This document shows, piece after piece, positions 45,850-56,279 of a DNA stretch of 64,000 nt. The notes under the pieces are model-generated. The model saw only the letters and a list, made by a program, of their open reading frames with translations, searched no databases and was not told the DNA's origin. The DNA is from Anthonomus grandis grandis (Eukaryota > Arthropoda > Insecta > Coleoptera > Curculionidae), in the NCBI RefSeq assembly GCF_022605725.1, contig NC_065553.1, forward strand, positions 3,224,001-3,288,000, given 5' to 3'. Position numbers and translations under genes: made by a program. How positions within the stretch are numbered: position 1 is the first letter of the stretch; each line of letters starts with the position of its first letter.

Positions 45850-47310
45850 ATTCCGTAAGAAGAATGACGAAAGAAATTAAATTGAAAATACCAGCTTTTC
45901 TCTTATATGATTGTGCTTGTATTTTTGCTAAATCGTTAACAGTTCTCTTTAATCTGGCTCTAAAACAAGAATGTTTCCCGAACCTCTGGAAGTCATCAAA
46001 GAGAATTCCAGTACACAAAAAAAATGATAAAAATCTTATCGAGAACTATCGGCCAATTACAATAATCAACAACTTTTCTAAATGTTTTGAACGTGTTCTT
46101 CATTCGGCCTTAGTTCCTTCAATGAGGGGTCTGATAGATCATCGTCAGCATGGATTTATGAAAGGTAGATCTACCACTACAAACTTAGTTTGTCTTACAG
46201 AACATATATCTGAGTCAATAAATGCCAGGTCACAGGTTGACGTTATTTATACAGACTTCTCGAAGGCTTTTGACCGTCTGGATCATGGTATTCTTCTAAA
46301 TAATCTTGACCAAAACTACGGTTTTTCTTCTCACCTAATACACTTTTTTAGCTCTTATCTTACGGGTCGTCTTCAGCACGTGGAATGTTATGGCCGTAGT
46401 TCGGCTCAGATAGTTGCAACGTCTGGAGTTCCACAGGGCTCCATATTGGGGCCGCACTTCTTCACTGTAAATAGTTTGTTATATGCGGATGATACAAAAT
46501 TGTATTATGGCATCAATAGTATCTTAGATTGTATGGAATTGCAAAATAATATTAATCCCCTCAATGCATGGTGCAAAAATAACAATCTTCCTCTTAATGC
46601 TATGCCAAGTGTAAAGTTGTTTCTTACTATTTGAAGAAAAACCTGATTATGTATGACTATACTATGGACAGTGAGACTGTCCCGAGATCAACGGAGTTCA
46701 AGTATTTGGGGGTGACATTCGACAGCACTCTTTCCTTTCAGCCACACATTCAGGACATTGTTAATCGAAGCTACAGAATGCTGGGTTTTGTCATTAGGAA
46801 CGCACATAGCTTTAATAATATCTTTAGTCTTAAAATTTTGTATTTTTCTTATGTGAGATCAATACTGGAATATGCTTCTTCTGTGTGGTCACCATTTTAT
46901 ATGAATCATATACATGAACTAGAAAATGTTCAGCGTAAATTCTTAAAGTTCCTTTCATATAAATGTGACGGAGTGTACCCAGAAATTGGTTTTTCACATC
47001 AACGCCTACTAGAAAGGTACTCCTTTAGTAGTCTTGAGGAGAGGCGAAAATCTGCTGATCTGAAATTTTTATTTAAACTTCTTAATAATAAAATTGATTC
47101 GCCAGACTTATTACGACATGTAAATCTTCATGTGCCCCGCATATCATCTAGAAATTCTGACACATTTTACCTATCTAGACCTAGAACGAATATTTGTAAA
47201 TATTCTCCAATGCGTAGAGCATGTGGCACTTTTAATTCTGTTCAGGATCAATGTGACATATTCAACTGCAGTTTGTCCGAAATTAAAAGAGTGCGCTTTT
47301 CCTAGATAGT
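45850..47310 (+). pseudogene. 5'-truncated CR1-like LINE (LINE-E) in Harbinger-1
   Basis: RT motifs in order: ENYRPITIINNFSKCFE, YTDFSKAFDRLDHG, SGVPQGSILGPHFF, LLYADDTKLYYGI. A short deletion removes the residues between SILGPHFF and LLYADD, and the frame shifts at 46634. The C-terminal part continues in the next frame to 47305 (EFKYLGVTFDS, ENVQRKFLKFLSYKCDGVYP). The endonuclease is missing. Exact ends and target duplication were not resolved. Confidence 0.8.
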
Positions 47311-47403
47311 AGACATAAACAAAATTATTTTTTATTCAAGTATTGTATAATATTGTAGGAAACTATTGCTATTAATAATGTATTCTTTTTTTTTTCTCTA
47401 GTT

Positions 47404-48413
47404 TTGCCAGACGTTTGGTTCAAATTCAGTACACACATTCAGTTAATGATCGACGACATGTCACAAGAATACGCTGCAGCTATTGTCATTATATTAAATT
47501 GTCACAAGAACGAAAGAAAAGGGCAAAAAAGAAAAAATTGGGTGAAGAAGTGGTTAAAAAAACGTAGTTCCTTATCACATTTTGAACTTATACGAGAACT
47601 GTGGCAAACAAGCGACAGTGATTTAAAAAATTACCTTAGAATGGACAATGACTGTTTTCAATACTTATTAAATTTGGTTAAGCCGAATATTACAAAAAAA
47701 GACACAATAATGAGACAAGCAATCAGCGCTGAAGAAAGATTGTTAGTGACTCTAAGATATTTAGCAACAGGCCGCAGCATGGAAGATCTAAAATTTACTG
47801 CAATTATTTCGCCCTAAGCGTTGGGAAAAATTATTCCAGAGGCGTGCAATTCGTATAGTTAAACCCAGAAACAGTGGGTTTTACTATTTCAACTATAAGG
47901 AATATTTTAGTATTGTTCTGATGGCCCTTGTAAATACTATAAATTTGTTTATGTAAACATTGGTTGCAATGGTAGAGTATCGGAAGGTGGTGTCTTCGAG
48001 TGCACCGATTTTCATGACAAACTAATGAATAAATCATGAAACTTGCCAGATAATCAAAATACAACGGAAAATTTAAATTTTGTATTTGTAGCAGATGATG
48101 CGTTTGCATTGAACGAAAATATATTGATATCATATCCTCAAAAAAATTTATCTCCGGAGTAGCGAATTTTTAACTATTGTTTGAGCAGAGCGAGACGTGG
48201 AGAACGCTTTTGGGATTCTTGCAAACCGTTTCAGAGTCTTTCATACCGCAATAAATATGGATCCAAAAAAATTGATTTTATCGTGCTAGCAGCTTGCGTA
48301 CTACACAATTTCCTACATAAAAATGTGCCGGAAGATGCAAAACAAAATCGTAAAAAATATAAGAACTATTTTATTACTACCTGTAAACTATCTTGGCAAG
48401 ATAATTTTTTGTA
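47404..48413 (+). pseudogene. Harbinger-1 transposase (HARBI1-like), frameshifted
   Basis: N-terminal region DLKNYLRMDNDCFQYLLNLV then ISAEERLLVTLRYLATGRSM, the classic Harbinger block. Past a stop at 47817, shifted frames give VNIGCNGRVSEGGVF, NFVFVADDAFALNENILI and SRARR-VVENAFGI-like remnants, then KKIDFIVLAACVLHNFLHKN. The first catalytic Asp region appears mutated (YVNIGCN instead of YVDxG). A splice-like ttttctctag precedes the ORF. Dead. Confidence 0.8.
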
Positions 48414-48535
48414 GTTATCGGTATCGAATTGGTAATTGTGTATTACTATTTATAACTATTTATTATAATTAAACAACATGGCTTTGTATTATGTGATTAT
48501 AAAGAAAACATAAATAAAGTGAAAGTGAATCAGTA

Positions 48536-48946
48536 TCAACTTACCGCATTTTCATTAATTTCTTCATCGTTATGCATTTCTTCTTGTTGTAGATCACTGT
48601 CTGAAGAAATAGTTGTTCGACACTTTTCGTGCTCAACAGTAAATAAAAGACTGTCATAATACCACAATACTGGCTTATACAAATCATCTGCTGAAGAACC
48701 ACTTCTTTTCGATTGCTTCACTTTCTTCAGCTCTTTTCGAAAAGCACTTCTCATATTGTTTATTTTATTTTTTACAGAATCGACTGTAGCATGTTGATCC
48801 ACTGTTTTGTAAAGTTGCAATAACTCCTCATATGCCTTACTTCTAAGTGCTCTATTAGCATATACTGCATCTCTCACTTGCCATAAATATTTATGGGCAC
48901 GGTACATTTCAATAAACTCCTTTGTAAAGTCTGGATTGTTAGCCAT
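48536..48946 (-). CDS. MADF (Myb/SANT-like) DNA-binding protein of Harbinger-1
   Basis: 136 codons, ATG at 48946. Residues about 9-95 form a MADF domain: EFIEMYRAHKYLWQVRDAVY, then YEELLQLYKTVD, then VKNKINNMRSAFRKELKKVK and LWYYDSLLF near residue 100, followed by an acidic tail. Harbinger elements usually encode such a protein, which brings the transposase to the nucleus and the element ends. No lesion seen in this part, though the 3' end runs to a splice-like ttac at 48541, so further exons may be lost. Confidence 0.7.
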   Translation of the reverse strand: MANNPDFTKEFIEMYRAHKYLWQVRDAVYANRALRSKAYEELLQLYKTVDQHATVDSVKNKINNMRSAFRKELKKVKQSKRSGSSADDLYKPVLWYYDSLLFTVEHEKCRTTISSDSDLQQEEMHNDEEINENAVS

Positions 48947-49378
48947 TACTTTATAAACGGGTAAAAATTTTAGTCTAGAGTAAAATCAGGCCGGCCGGCA
49001 AATAACGTCCACAAAACACTACACACGTTGAGTTTTTAACAATGTGCGACGAAAGACAGGCCACAACATGTGTAGCGAGAACTGGCCGGCCGGCCAAATT
49101 CTTTCCGCCTGAACGTGAATGGGTACCTTAACTTTTTACGGCTTGCATCCTACGCCAAAATATGAATAGCTCTATTGGAATAATAGTAGTTTATTTTCCT
49201 TGCGTAATACGTGTTACTTCTTACTGTTTACCGTACGGAATTTCTGAACCAGGCTTAAAACATTCCTGCGACACCACAGCGAAGTATTTTTTAATAGAAA
49301 ATATGAGAAGAAAGTGAATGTGAAATTCACGGAAGGTTATTTACTTATTAGGACAGGACAAATATCAAGAAAGGACTC

Positions 49379-49394
49379 TCTCTCTCTCTCTCTT
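49379..49394. repeat. Short (CT)n microsatellite
   Basis: Eight CT units after a possible LINE scrap (49314-49500) that I cannot classify. Confidence 0.6.
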
Positions 49395-49504
49395 ATAAAA
49401 ACGAAGTGTGTGTCAATACGGAATCTGTTGGACTGGTTTGCCTCAAACCGCCTCAATTTGATGGTACTACATCGTGGAATATTTATCAGCATCAGCTTAA
49501 AGGT

Positions 49505-49600
49505 ACCTTTTGCTTGGAGCGACTATTGCGATAATCGCAGTGCGATAATAGCGCGACGATAATCGCTAGCAATGATCGCTAGCCAGAGCGTTTTGCTTAC
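49505..49600. repeat. Cluster of GCGATAAT-type inverted motifs
   Basis: GCGATAATCGC, GCGATAATAGCGC, GATAATCGCTAGC and GATCGCTAGC lie within 80 bp just left of Harbinger-2 and could be its subterminal region. No opposite end found. Confidence 0.4.
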
Positions 49601-49682
49601 AGCGAGTATTCTGTCGGCATGTTCTAGAAACACCCTGTGGCTAAAATTTGTAATCATTCGTCAGTAAGCTGTTATAGACATA

Positions 49683-50036
49683 GTGAGTCTCTCGATGAGT
49701 GTAACAAAAAGAAAAAATAAAAAATTGATGTTGAAATATTTTTTGCTGGAAGAAATTGACGATGAAGACATGTTAGAAATGTTAAATTTACCAAGACTTC
49801 CTAAACGTCCCATCTTCAAATCAAGAATGAATGAAGGATACTTCAAAGTATTGATTAGGATGATTACAAATCATTTGTGTACTGACAACAAAAAGTTTGC
49901 AGAATTTTTTAGACTTTCTAAACTTCAGTTTGATTTTGTGTTAAGTTTAATTCAAGAAGATATTAAGAAGTTGTCTACGAACTGCAATCTTTACCCAATC
50001 AAAGCAGAAGAGAAACTCGCTCTAACTTTAAGGTAG
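49683..50036 (+). pseudogene. Harbinger-2 transposase, first exon only
   Basis: 117 codons: a start (MSVTKRKNKK), acidic EEIDDEDMLEMLNLP, then KSRMNEGYFKVLIRMITNHL and KLQFDFVLSLIQED and KAEEKLALTLR, the N-terminal block of PIF/Harbinger transposases. It ends at ACTTTAAG|gtaggt, which may be a true donor. No catalytic exon is seen downstream. Confidence 0.65.
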
Positions 50037-50179
50037 GTATATACCTACGTAGGCGTAGTTTTAAGGATCAAGTATTTGCAATAACAAACATATTATTTTA
50101 ATTTCGCTTTTCGTTATTGGAAATAAACATAGATTTTTTTATATATTTTTATTAAAAATAAGACACAACATAAAAAACC

Positions 50180-50470
50180 CTATTTTGTAAAATATGAATA
50201 TATCATTGGATCACCATTGTTTGAAGCCGATCCAAAATTACCCTGGATATCAGTACAGTGTTGAGAATGCAGTTCTGGTGAAGGTTCAGATAAAGCTACT
50301 ACACGGTATAACTCCTTTTGGTTGCTTGAAGACGGAGGTCTGCTAATATCCGAGTATGCACTGCTCAAAGATGATGGAGAAGCAATCATGTTAAGTTGTG
50401 TTCTCTCTGGACGTGATGACCACATATCTATAGTCATACAAGCAAAACGTACCTTAAATCGGCTACACAA
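50180..50470 (-). pseudogene. Possible second Harbinger-2 ORF remnant
   Basis: 96-codon minus-strand ORF convergent with the transposase exon, Ser/Pro-rich end. Position and orientation match a Harbinger MADF-type gene's C-terminal part, but no domain is recognisable. Confidence 0.3.
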
Positions 50471-50499
50471 AAAAATTGTTGGTGAAGGCGACTGCCCTT

Positions 50500-50816
50500 A
50501 GGCAGATCCCCTCACAAGCCTTGCGTTGAGAGGATATGCTGTTGCAGTCCTACGAAGAATGTCCCTGCGAAAAGCAAGAAGTCTACGACCACCTGGTGAG
50601 GCATTTGGAGATAGTTTATGGCTAGTCATACTTGGAACATTAGTCTACGACACAAACTTAAAAAATCGATGTCAAATGTCATGGGAATCCTTGCAGAAAT
50701 TTAAAGCCTATATTGCACGTTTGGTTCGACTGGCATATCTAGATGCTACAGAAAGTTTGGTAGTTCAAGCATTCCTGGATCGAGCCTACAAGAATGAACT
50801 GAAGCAGGCCTTATAG
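50500..50816 (+). pseudogene. Gypsy-type gag fragment
   Basis: ESLQKFKAYIARLVRLAYLD with ATESLVVQAFLDRAYKNELK is the conserved gag core of arthropod Gypsy retrotransposons. The part before it (EVYDHLVRHLEIVYG) is in another frame. No LTRs or pol nearby. Described as a dead fragment only. Confidence 0.55.
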
Positions 50817-50819
50817 TAC

Positions 50820-50950
50820 TTATAAATAAAACTAGAAAAACTCACAGAACAAGATTAAAACTGTTTAATAGTCTCTTTAATAATCTCCCGAAGATGCTAA
50901 CAGCGGAACACATGTCGAGAGTAAAAATAAAGAGTTTTGGTTCGTGGTAA
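50820..50950 (+). pseudogene. LINE C-terminal scrap
   Basis: KTHRTRLKLFNSLFNNLPKM followed by SRVKIKSFGSW and a stop resembles the end of Jockey-type RTs (fN.LP...k....FK..l..W). Confidence 0.35.
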
Positions 50951-51344
50951 AACTGTCTCGTAATTTATATATGTAATGTCTTGTAAATGCAGTTAGTTCT
51001 TACTAAAGAAAAAGTAATAATTCCGAAAAATAATATTCACATTTTGACAGGTGTTAAAAGTGAGACTGTTCTATATGCGGTGAGCTTGGACCAAAATAAA
51101 AACAGTTTTTTGGCACGAAATAATAAGAATAAAATAAATATGTGCTTCATTTGGGTGTTAGCAATATTGAAAAACTGCATGATTTATCAGCTAGCATAGA
51201 GTTAAAGAAAAAAGACTGTGAACTAGATAGTGTTTGTGAAGTGTGCTAAGCAAACAAGAAATCGTTTACCTACAACTAGATACAGAGCTGAAGAACATTT
51301 CTGGAGATATTGCATGATTGCAATGATTACCTGCAGAACCAAAT

Positions 51345-51543
51345 ATTTGGGACAGTAAGCGTTATGTGATAATTGTATTCGATCATTTTACTCATTTTTG
51401 TAAACTCTATTTGTTTAGATATAAGAATGAGACATCTGAGTACCTAAAAGATTTTATAAGCGAGGCTGTTGTCCTACATAGTGTTAAGGTGTCTAAAATA
51501 CGTTTTTAAGATGGGAGTGAATATGTTAATTTAAGAATTATTG
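51345..51543 (+). pseudogene. Copia integrase core, left half
   Basis: WDSKRYVIIVFDHFTHFCKL, RYKNETSEYLKDFISEAVVL, then VSKIRF followed by a stop where DNGGEY is usual. It reaches the mariner insertion within the codons after EYVNLRI. Confidence 0.65.
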
Positions 51544-51545
51544 TA

Positions 51546-52884
51546 CAGGGTGCGGCATAATTGTCTCCCTGTTTTTAAGGCTTAATAAAAGAAATGTTAT
51601 TTGAAATACAAAGATTTTATTTTTTATTTTAAAAGTACAACTAAAACATTTTTGTCCTATGTGGTTTTGAAGAGAATATCTGGCAAGTGCCGTCCATCAT
51701 TATCGAAGCACTGGTGCAAGCGACTTCTGAAGTTTCGCATAACTCTTGCAAGCATTTCTTGGAGTATTCTGCGAATTTCCAGGCAGAATGCAAATTCTTT
51801 AACTAAAAAATGCAAATTCTTTAGTTGTATAATAGTCGTTGGACGATGTTTGAAGACTTCAGCTTTTAGGTAACCCCACAGAAAGAAGTCGCAGGGCGTT
51901 AGGTCGGGCGAGCGTGCAGGCCAAGAAATATCGCCTCTCAGGGAGAGCAAACGTCCGGGGAACATTTCTCTCAATACTTGCATTGAAGCTCGAGATGTGT
52001 GTGTGCGCTGTTGCCCCATCTTGCTGAAACCAGGCATCTTGCACATTGATCCTGCAAAGGCTGGGGCGAAAAAATTGTGAATCATCGCTATATAGCGTTC
52101 CGAATTGACAGTAACAGCGTGATTTTCTCCTTCAAAGAAGTAAGGGCCGATTATCCTCATTTCAGACACAGCGCACCAAACTGTCATTTTGTCACTATGT
52201 AGAGGCTTCTCGTGTACTCTCTCGGATTATCAGCGGCCCAATACCGAAAGTTTTGCTTGTGTACCCAGCCAGACAAGTAAAAATGTGCCTCGTCACTAAA
52301 AAAAACTGTGCCCTGAGGTAAATTTTAAAGCATAATTTCACATGCAGCACGTCGATTGTTCCAATCACGTTCTGATAATTCCTGTGCCAGAACCATCTTG
52401 TATGGATGAAAACGAAGATCCTTGTGAAGAATTCTTCCCACAGTGCGGTCAGATAAACGAAGGGCAGCTGCGTGTCTCCGTGCAGAACGTCTAGGTGACC
52501 GTAAAAATTAGCGTCTCACAGTCTCGATGTTTTCGGGTGTCCGAGCTGTCCGTCCACCTCCTTTTTTGATAACAGATCCAGTTTCTGTGAAGTTCTTGAC
52601 CCACAACACAATTGATTTTCCGTCCAGGACCCCTTCATTTCGCGGAATTTGGAACCTTATCCGGAACGCTCGTTGCGCAGCAATAACTGACCGATTTTCG
52701 CGGAGGTACACTTCCACGGCGAATGCGCGCTGTACGTTGGTCCACATGATGCTTCAGACTAAAACATGTTTAAACAAAACTGTTTCCCATACGGCTCTTA
52801 GTGTCGGTACCCCCACTATTCTGCGACGCCGCACGGCATTACGAGGGAAGGTTAAAAATAGGGAGACAGTTATGCCGCACCCTG
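51546..52884 (-). mobile_element. Mariner-like element in Copia, 1339 bp
   Basis: TIRs begin CAGGGTGCGGCATAATTGTC and are about 33 bp with two mismatches. TA duplications at 51544-51545 and 52885-52886. Carries a frameshifted transposase on the minus strand. Normal length for the group. Confidence 0.9.
51657..52747 (-). pseudogene. Mariner-like transposase (DD41D-like), frameshifted
   Basis: From ATG at 52747: N-terminal HTH (FAVEVYLRENRSVIAAQRAF; GGGRTARTPENIETVRR). Middle part in shifted frames (52500-52200: RDWNNRRAACEIML, FFSDEAHFYLSGWVHKQNFR with the first catalytic Asp). Then MTVWCAVSEMRIIGPYFFEG, the second Asp in DAWFQQDGATAHT (frame 52044-51859), and the third in WPARSPDLTPCDFFLWGYLK. 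At least three frame changes. The spacing of the last two Asp is a little over 40. Confidence 0.85.
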
Positions 52885-52886
52885 TA

Positions 52887-53260
52887 GTATTAAGGGTAAA
52901 GTTTTATATTTTACAGTACCTCATACAACACAGTTAAATGGTAAGGCAGAAAGATTAAATTGGACTCTATTGGAAAAGGAAAGTGCATTATTTTTTGACT
53001 CGAGCTTAGGAAAAGTTTTGGAATGAAGTAAATATAAATAATAAAAAAAGTCTTTAAATTTTTGGATCAACAGCATATACCAAAATTTTCTAATATTCAC
53101 ATAAATTTGACAATCAAAGTAAAAAATATATATTTATGAGGCGATATGCTTTTAATGGTTATCGTTTATGGGACAATAACAACAGAAATATAACTATCCA
53201 TAGAGATGTTCTGTTTGAGGAGCCTAAGAAGGAATATAGGCTCGATTCGTCAATATCTGA
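52887..53260 (+). pseudogene. Copia integrase, right half
   Basis: VPHTTQLNGKAERLNWTLLE follows directly after the mariner's TA. A frameshift follows, then GYRLWDNNNRNITIHRDVLF at 53157-53216, a conserved integrase C-terminal block. Confidence 0.65.
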
Positions 53261-55940
53261 TGGTGAGGTGGTTGCGGCTGTGTACAATGTCTTTCGAGCC
53301 GATAGAGATTTTCTAAATACGGGAAAATCACGAGGTGGGGGCTGTCTGATAGCCGTTAATAAAAAGTTTAATGCTTTTAAAATAGATGTAAATCAAAGTG
53401 TTGATCTTGAGCCCGGTATAGATATTGTTGGTGTTAAGATTTTATTAGATTTCTCGTCAATTTTAGTTTTTGCTGTATATCTTCCTCCTCCAGTATCTCC
53501 TGAAACTTTGGAAAATCTGTTTGAGTGTCTAACATCCCTTGACTGCATTTTTGGTAATAATATTTGCATATTGGGTGATTTTAATCTACCTAATTACGTT
53601 AACTGTAACAATTCTCAGCATATTTTAATACTGCAAAACTTTATAACTTTTCTTAATTGCAATCAAAGCAACTCTATACAAAATTCAAATAACAGAATTC
53701 TTGATTTGGTCATAAACAATAATGAAAATTGCATAGTGGAAAAATCTTTTCCGTTGTTAACCGAAGATACTCACCATCCTGCTCTTGATATTTCGTTAAA
53801 ATATTGCCACTCTATGAATTTTAAGCGTAAGACACTTTTTAATCTACAAAATGCATTTAACTTTAAAAAAGCTAATTTTCCTAATTTATATGATGCCTTT
53901 TCAAAGACTGATTGGTCATTTATGGAAGCTACGGTTTCTGTGGAGCATCAGTTTAAGGTCTTTTATGATTTAATATTAAAGGAATTGGACAGTTTTGTAC
54001 CAAAATATCCTAATATACCTAGGAGAAATTTTCCACCTTGGTTCACAAATAGTATTATAAGGGATATAAAGCTTAAGAGTTTTCATTACAACAAATTTAA
54101 AAAATATGGAAGAACCGATGATATAAACACGTTTAAATTGTTACGCAATAAATCTAAAAGAGATATATCTAAATCTTACTATCAATACGTTTCAAATGTG
54201 GAAAACAGTATTATAAATAATCCTAACAAATTTTGGAGTTTTATAAAGAATAAAAAAAATACAAGAGATATTCCTAAAGATATGTTTTACAAGGACACTC
54301 CTATAAAGGGCACCCTTGAAATAGTTAATTCCTTCGCTGACTACTTTAAACGATCTTTTTTAAATAATAATTTACACCCTAATTCTCATCATACCCCAAA
54401 TAACTCTCTTAATATAAATATTTTTTGTTTTTCAGAACGCGAAGTACTCAATGCTTTAAACAAATTAAAACCTAAATTTACAACAGGACCGGATCTTATT
54501 CCTGCATTTATTATTAAGGACTGTAGGCATATACTTGTAAAGCCTTTACTTGTTTTGTTTAACAACTGTCGTTTATCGGGGTCTATTCCCGCATTATGGA
54601 AAGTTTCCAAGGTTTGTCCTGTATTTAAAAAAGGTAATAAGTCCGATATATGTAATCATAGACCTATATCTATAATTTGCAATTTTTGTAAAGTTTTTGA
54701 ATTTTTAATTCACGATAGAGTTTTTCCGTTAACCAAAAATATTATTATTCCCCAACAGCACGGATTTTTTAAAGGAAGGTCTACGAGCACAAACCTTTTG
54801 CTTATAACTCAGAATATTGCTGAGGCAGTTGATAATGGGGAACAGATGGATGTTATATACCTGGATTTTAGCAAGGCTTTCGATCAATTGAATCATAGTT
54901 TAATTGTTGATAAGCTTAGTAATTTTGGATTTTCAGCTGTCTCTCTTCAATTGTTTCGCTCATATCTATGTGGTAGAAGTCAGTACCTGGAGTTATACGG
55001 CGAAAGGTCAAGCTCCTATGATGTAGTTTCTGGTGTCCCGCAGGGATCTGTGCTTGGACCGCTACTGTTTAACTATTTTATTAACGATATTGGTGATAAA
55101 TTGGATTGCGATTTTTTACTTTATGCAGACGATATCAAGTTATATAATAAAATAAGAAATCTCGCAGATTGTCATAGATTGCAGTATAATCTTGACTTGG
55201 TAAATGCTTGGTGTGTAGAAAATGGTCTAAAGTTGAATGTTTCTAAATGTAATGTTATGACATATACCAACAAATTAAAACCGTTATTATTTAACTACGC
55301 TTTAAATACGACTACATTAATACGCACAAATTCTTTTAAAGACTTGGGAGTGTACTTTGATACCAAACTGTCTTTCTCATACCATATTGACACAGTAGTC
55401 TCAGAAGCGTCAAAATCATATGGATTTATTTATAGAAGCACTAAGGATTTCAGAAATCCAGATGCCATAAAAACATTATATTTTGCATATGTACGATCGC
55501 GATTGGAATATGCTTCGGTGATATGGTCGCCGGCTTATAATGTACACATTAACAATCTAGAGCAAGTGCAAAGGCGCTTTTTAAAATACTTATGTTTTAA
55601 GTGTGATAATGTATACCCACCTCAGGGTTTTCCACATGATGATCTGCTCCAACGTTTTAATATTTGTTCCCTAGAAACTCGACGAACCTTTTCTGCTCTT
55701 ATGACATTGCATAAATTACTTAATTATCTAATCGATAGTCCGCCATTAGTGTCAAAATTATATTTTTTTGTGCCTCGTCTCAATAATAGACATCATACCA
55801 CGTTTCATCTCCCTACTCCTAGAACAAATGTACTTAAATTTTCACCAATTTATACCATGTGTAGTATTTACAATAATGATGCTCATTTTGACATTTTCAA
55901 TATTACAAACGAAGCCTTATGTCGCTCACTTGAACACTAA
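53136..55940 (+). CDS. Chimaeric ORF: Copia leader fused in frame to LINE-F endonuclease-RT (934 codons)
   Basis: Residues 1 to about 42 are Copia (RRYAFNGYRLWDNNNRNITI). From about residue 43 the protein is a CR1-like LINE. Endonuclease: RGGGCLIAVNKKF (66-78), ILGDFNLPNY, LLTEDTHHPALD. RT: HRPISIICNFCKVFE, YLDFSKAFDQLNHS, SGVPQGSVLGPLLF, FLLYADDIKLY (YADD at about 663-666). C-terminus: NNLEQVQRRFLKYLCFKCDN. The endonuclease start, with its first catalytic residues, is missing, so the LINE is truncated, but no stop interrupts the remaining 890 codons: the least damaged LINE ORF here. Whether it is expressed is unknown. Confidence 0.85.
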   Translation: MRRYAFNGYRLWDNNNRNITIHRDVLFEEPKKEYRLDSSISDGEVVAAVYNVFRADRDFLNTGKSRGGGCLIAVNKKFNAFKIDVNQSVDLEPGIDIVGVKILLDFSSILVFAVYLPPPVSPETLENLFECLTSLDCIFGNNICILGDFNLPNYVNCNNSQHILILQNFITFLNCNQSNSIQNSNNRILDLVINNNENCIVEKSFPLLTEDTHHPALDISLKYCHSMNFKRKTLFNLQNAFNFKKANFPNLYDAFSKTDWSFMEATVSVEHQFKVFYDLILKELDSFVPKYPNIPRRNFPPWFTNSIIRDIKLKSFHYNKFKKYGRTDDINTFKLLRNKSKRDISKSYYQYVSNVENSIINNPNKFWSFIKNKKNTRDIPKDMFYKDTPIKGTLEIVNSFADYFKRSFLNNNLHPNSHHTPNNSLNINIFCFSEREVLNALNKLKPKFTTGPDLIPAFIIKDCRHILVKPLLVLFNNCRLSGSIPALWKVSKVCPVFKKGNKSDICNHRPISIICNFCKVFEFLIHDRVFPLTKNIIIPQQHGFFKGRSTSTNLLLITQNIAEAVDNGEQMDVIYLDFSKAFDQLNHSLIVDKLSNFGFSAVSLQLFRSYLCGRSQYLELYGERSSSYDVVSGVPQGSVLGPLLFNYFINDIGDKLDCDFLLYADDIKLYNKIRNLADCHRLQYNLDLVNAWCVENGLKLNVSKCNVMTYTNKLKPLLFNYALNTTTLIRTNSFKDLGVYFDTKLSFSYHIDTVVSEASKSYGFIYRSTKDFRNPDAIKTLYFAYVRSRLEYASVIWSPAYNVHINNLEQVQRRFLKYLCFKCDNVYPPQGFPHDDLLQRFNICSLETRRTFSALMTLHKLLNYLIDSPPLVSKLYFFVPRLNNRHHTTFHLPTPRTNVLKFSPIYTMCSIYNNDAHFDIFNITNEALCRSLEH

Positions 55941-56250
55941 GCCACAAGTAACCTGAGTTTGTATTAAGCTATTTTTTGTAAATAATATAGCCATTTCCGT
56001 TAATAAAAATTGAGGCCCATAGTCAGCACATTAGGTTTTGATAGTTTTTGTTACTGCCTCTTATTACTTTTTATGTAATTTTTTAGTTAGTTTTAGTTAG
56101 CTTAGAAGATTTTTGTAACAAGTTATATATACATTTTTCTTAGTTAGCATAAGTTATATTTATGTATTTGAAGGTCTTTTCTGCCTTGTAGATGGGTATT
56201 TATTTACCTGTAAGGCTTGTATTGTAAAATAAATAAATAAATAAATATTG
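53270..56250 (+). mobile_element. 5'-truncated CR1-like LINE (LINE-F)
   Basis: Starts within the endonuclease domain (about 53270) and ends AAGGCTTGTATTGTAAAATA followed by (AAAT)n at about 56250. The 3' UTR is about 300 bp. The 3' end matches that of LINE-A in kind. The Copia RT region is missing around it, so insertion came with, or after, a deletion. No clear target duplication. Confidence 0.82.
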
Positions 56251-56279
56251 TCCAAAAAAAAACGGTACAAAGTCCAATT

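Larger units (their letters stand above)
45589..49255 (+). mobile_element. PIF/Harbinger transposon (Harbinger-1) with a LINE insertion
   Basis: TIRs share GGTTCAKAAATTCCGTACGG (left from about 45594; right, inverted, from about 49250). TAA duplications outside (45586-45588, 49256-49258). It carries both Harbinger genes in convergent order: a HARBI1-like transposase (plus, 47404-48413) and a MADF/Myb-like protein (minus, 48946-48536). A LINE fragment (about 45850-47310) sits upstream of the transposase exon. Confidence 0.82.

Noticed and set aside
49314..49562. 82-codon plus-strand ORF
   Set aside because: LLDWFASNRLNLM vaguely recalls a LINE motif, but the rest is repeats and simple sequence; too weak to call.
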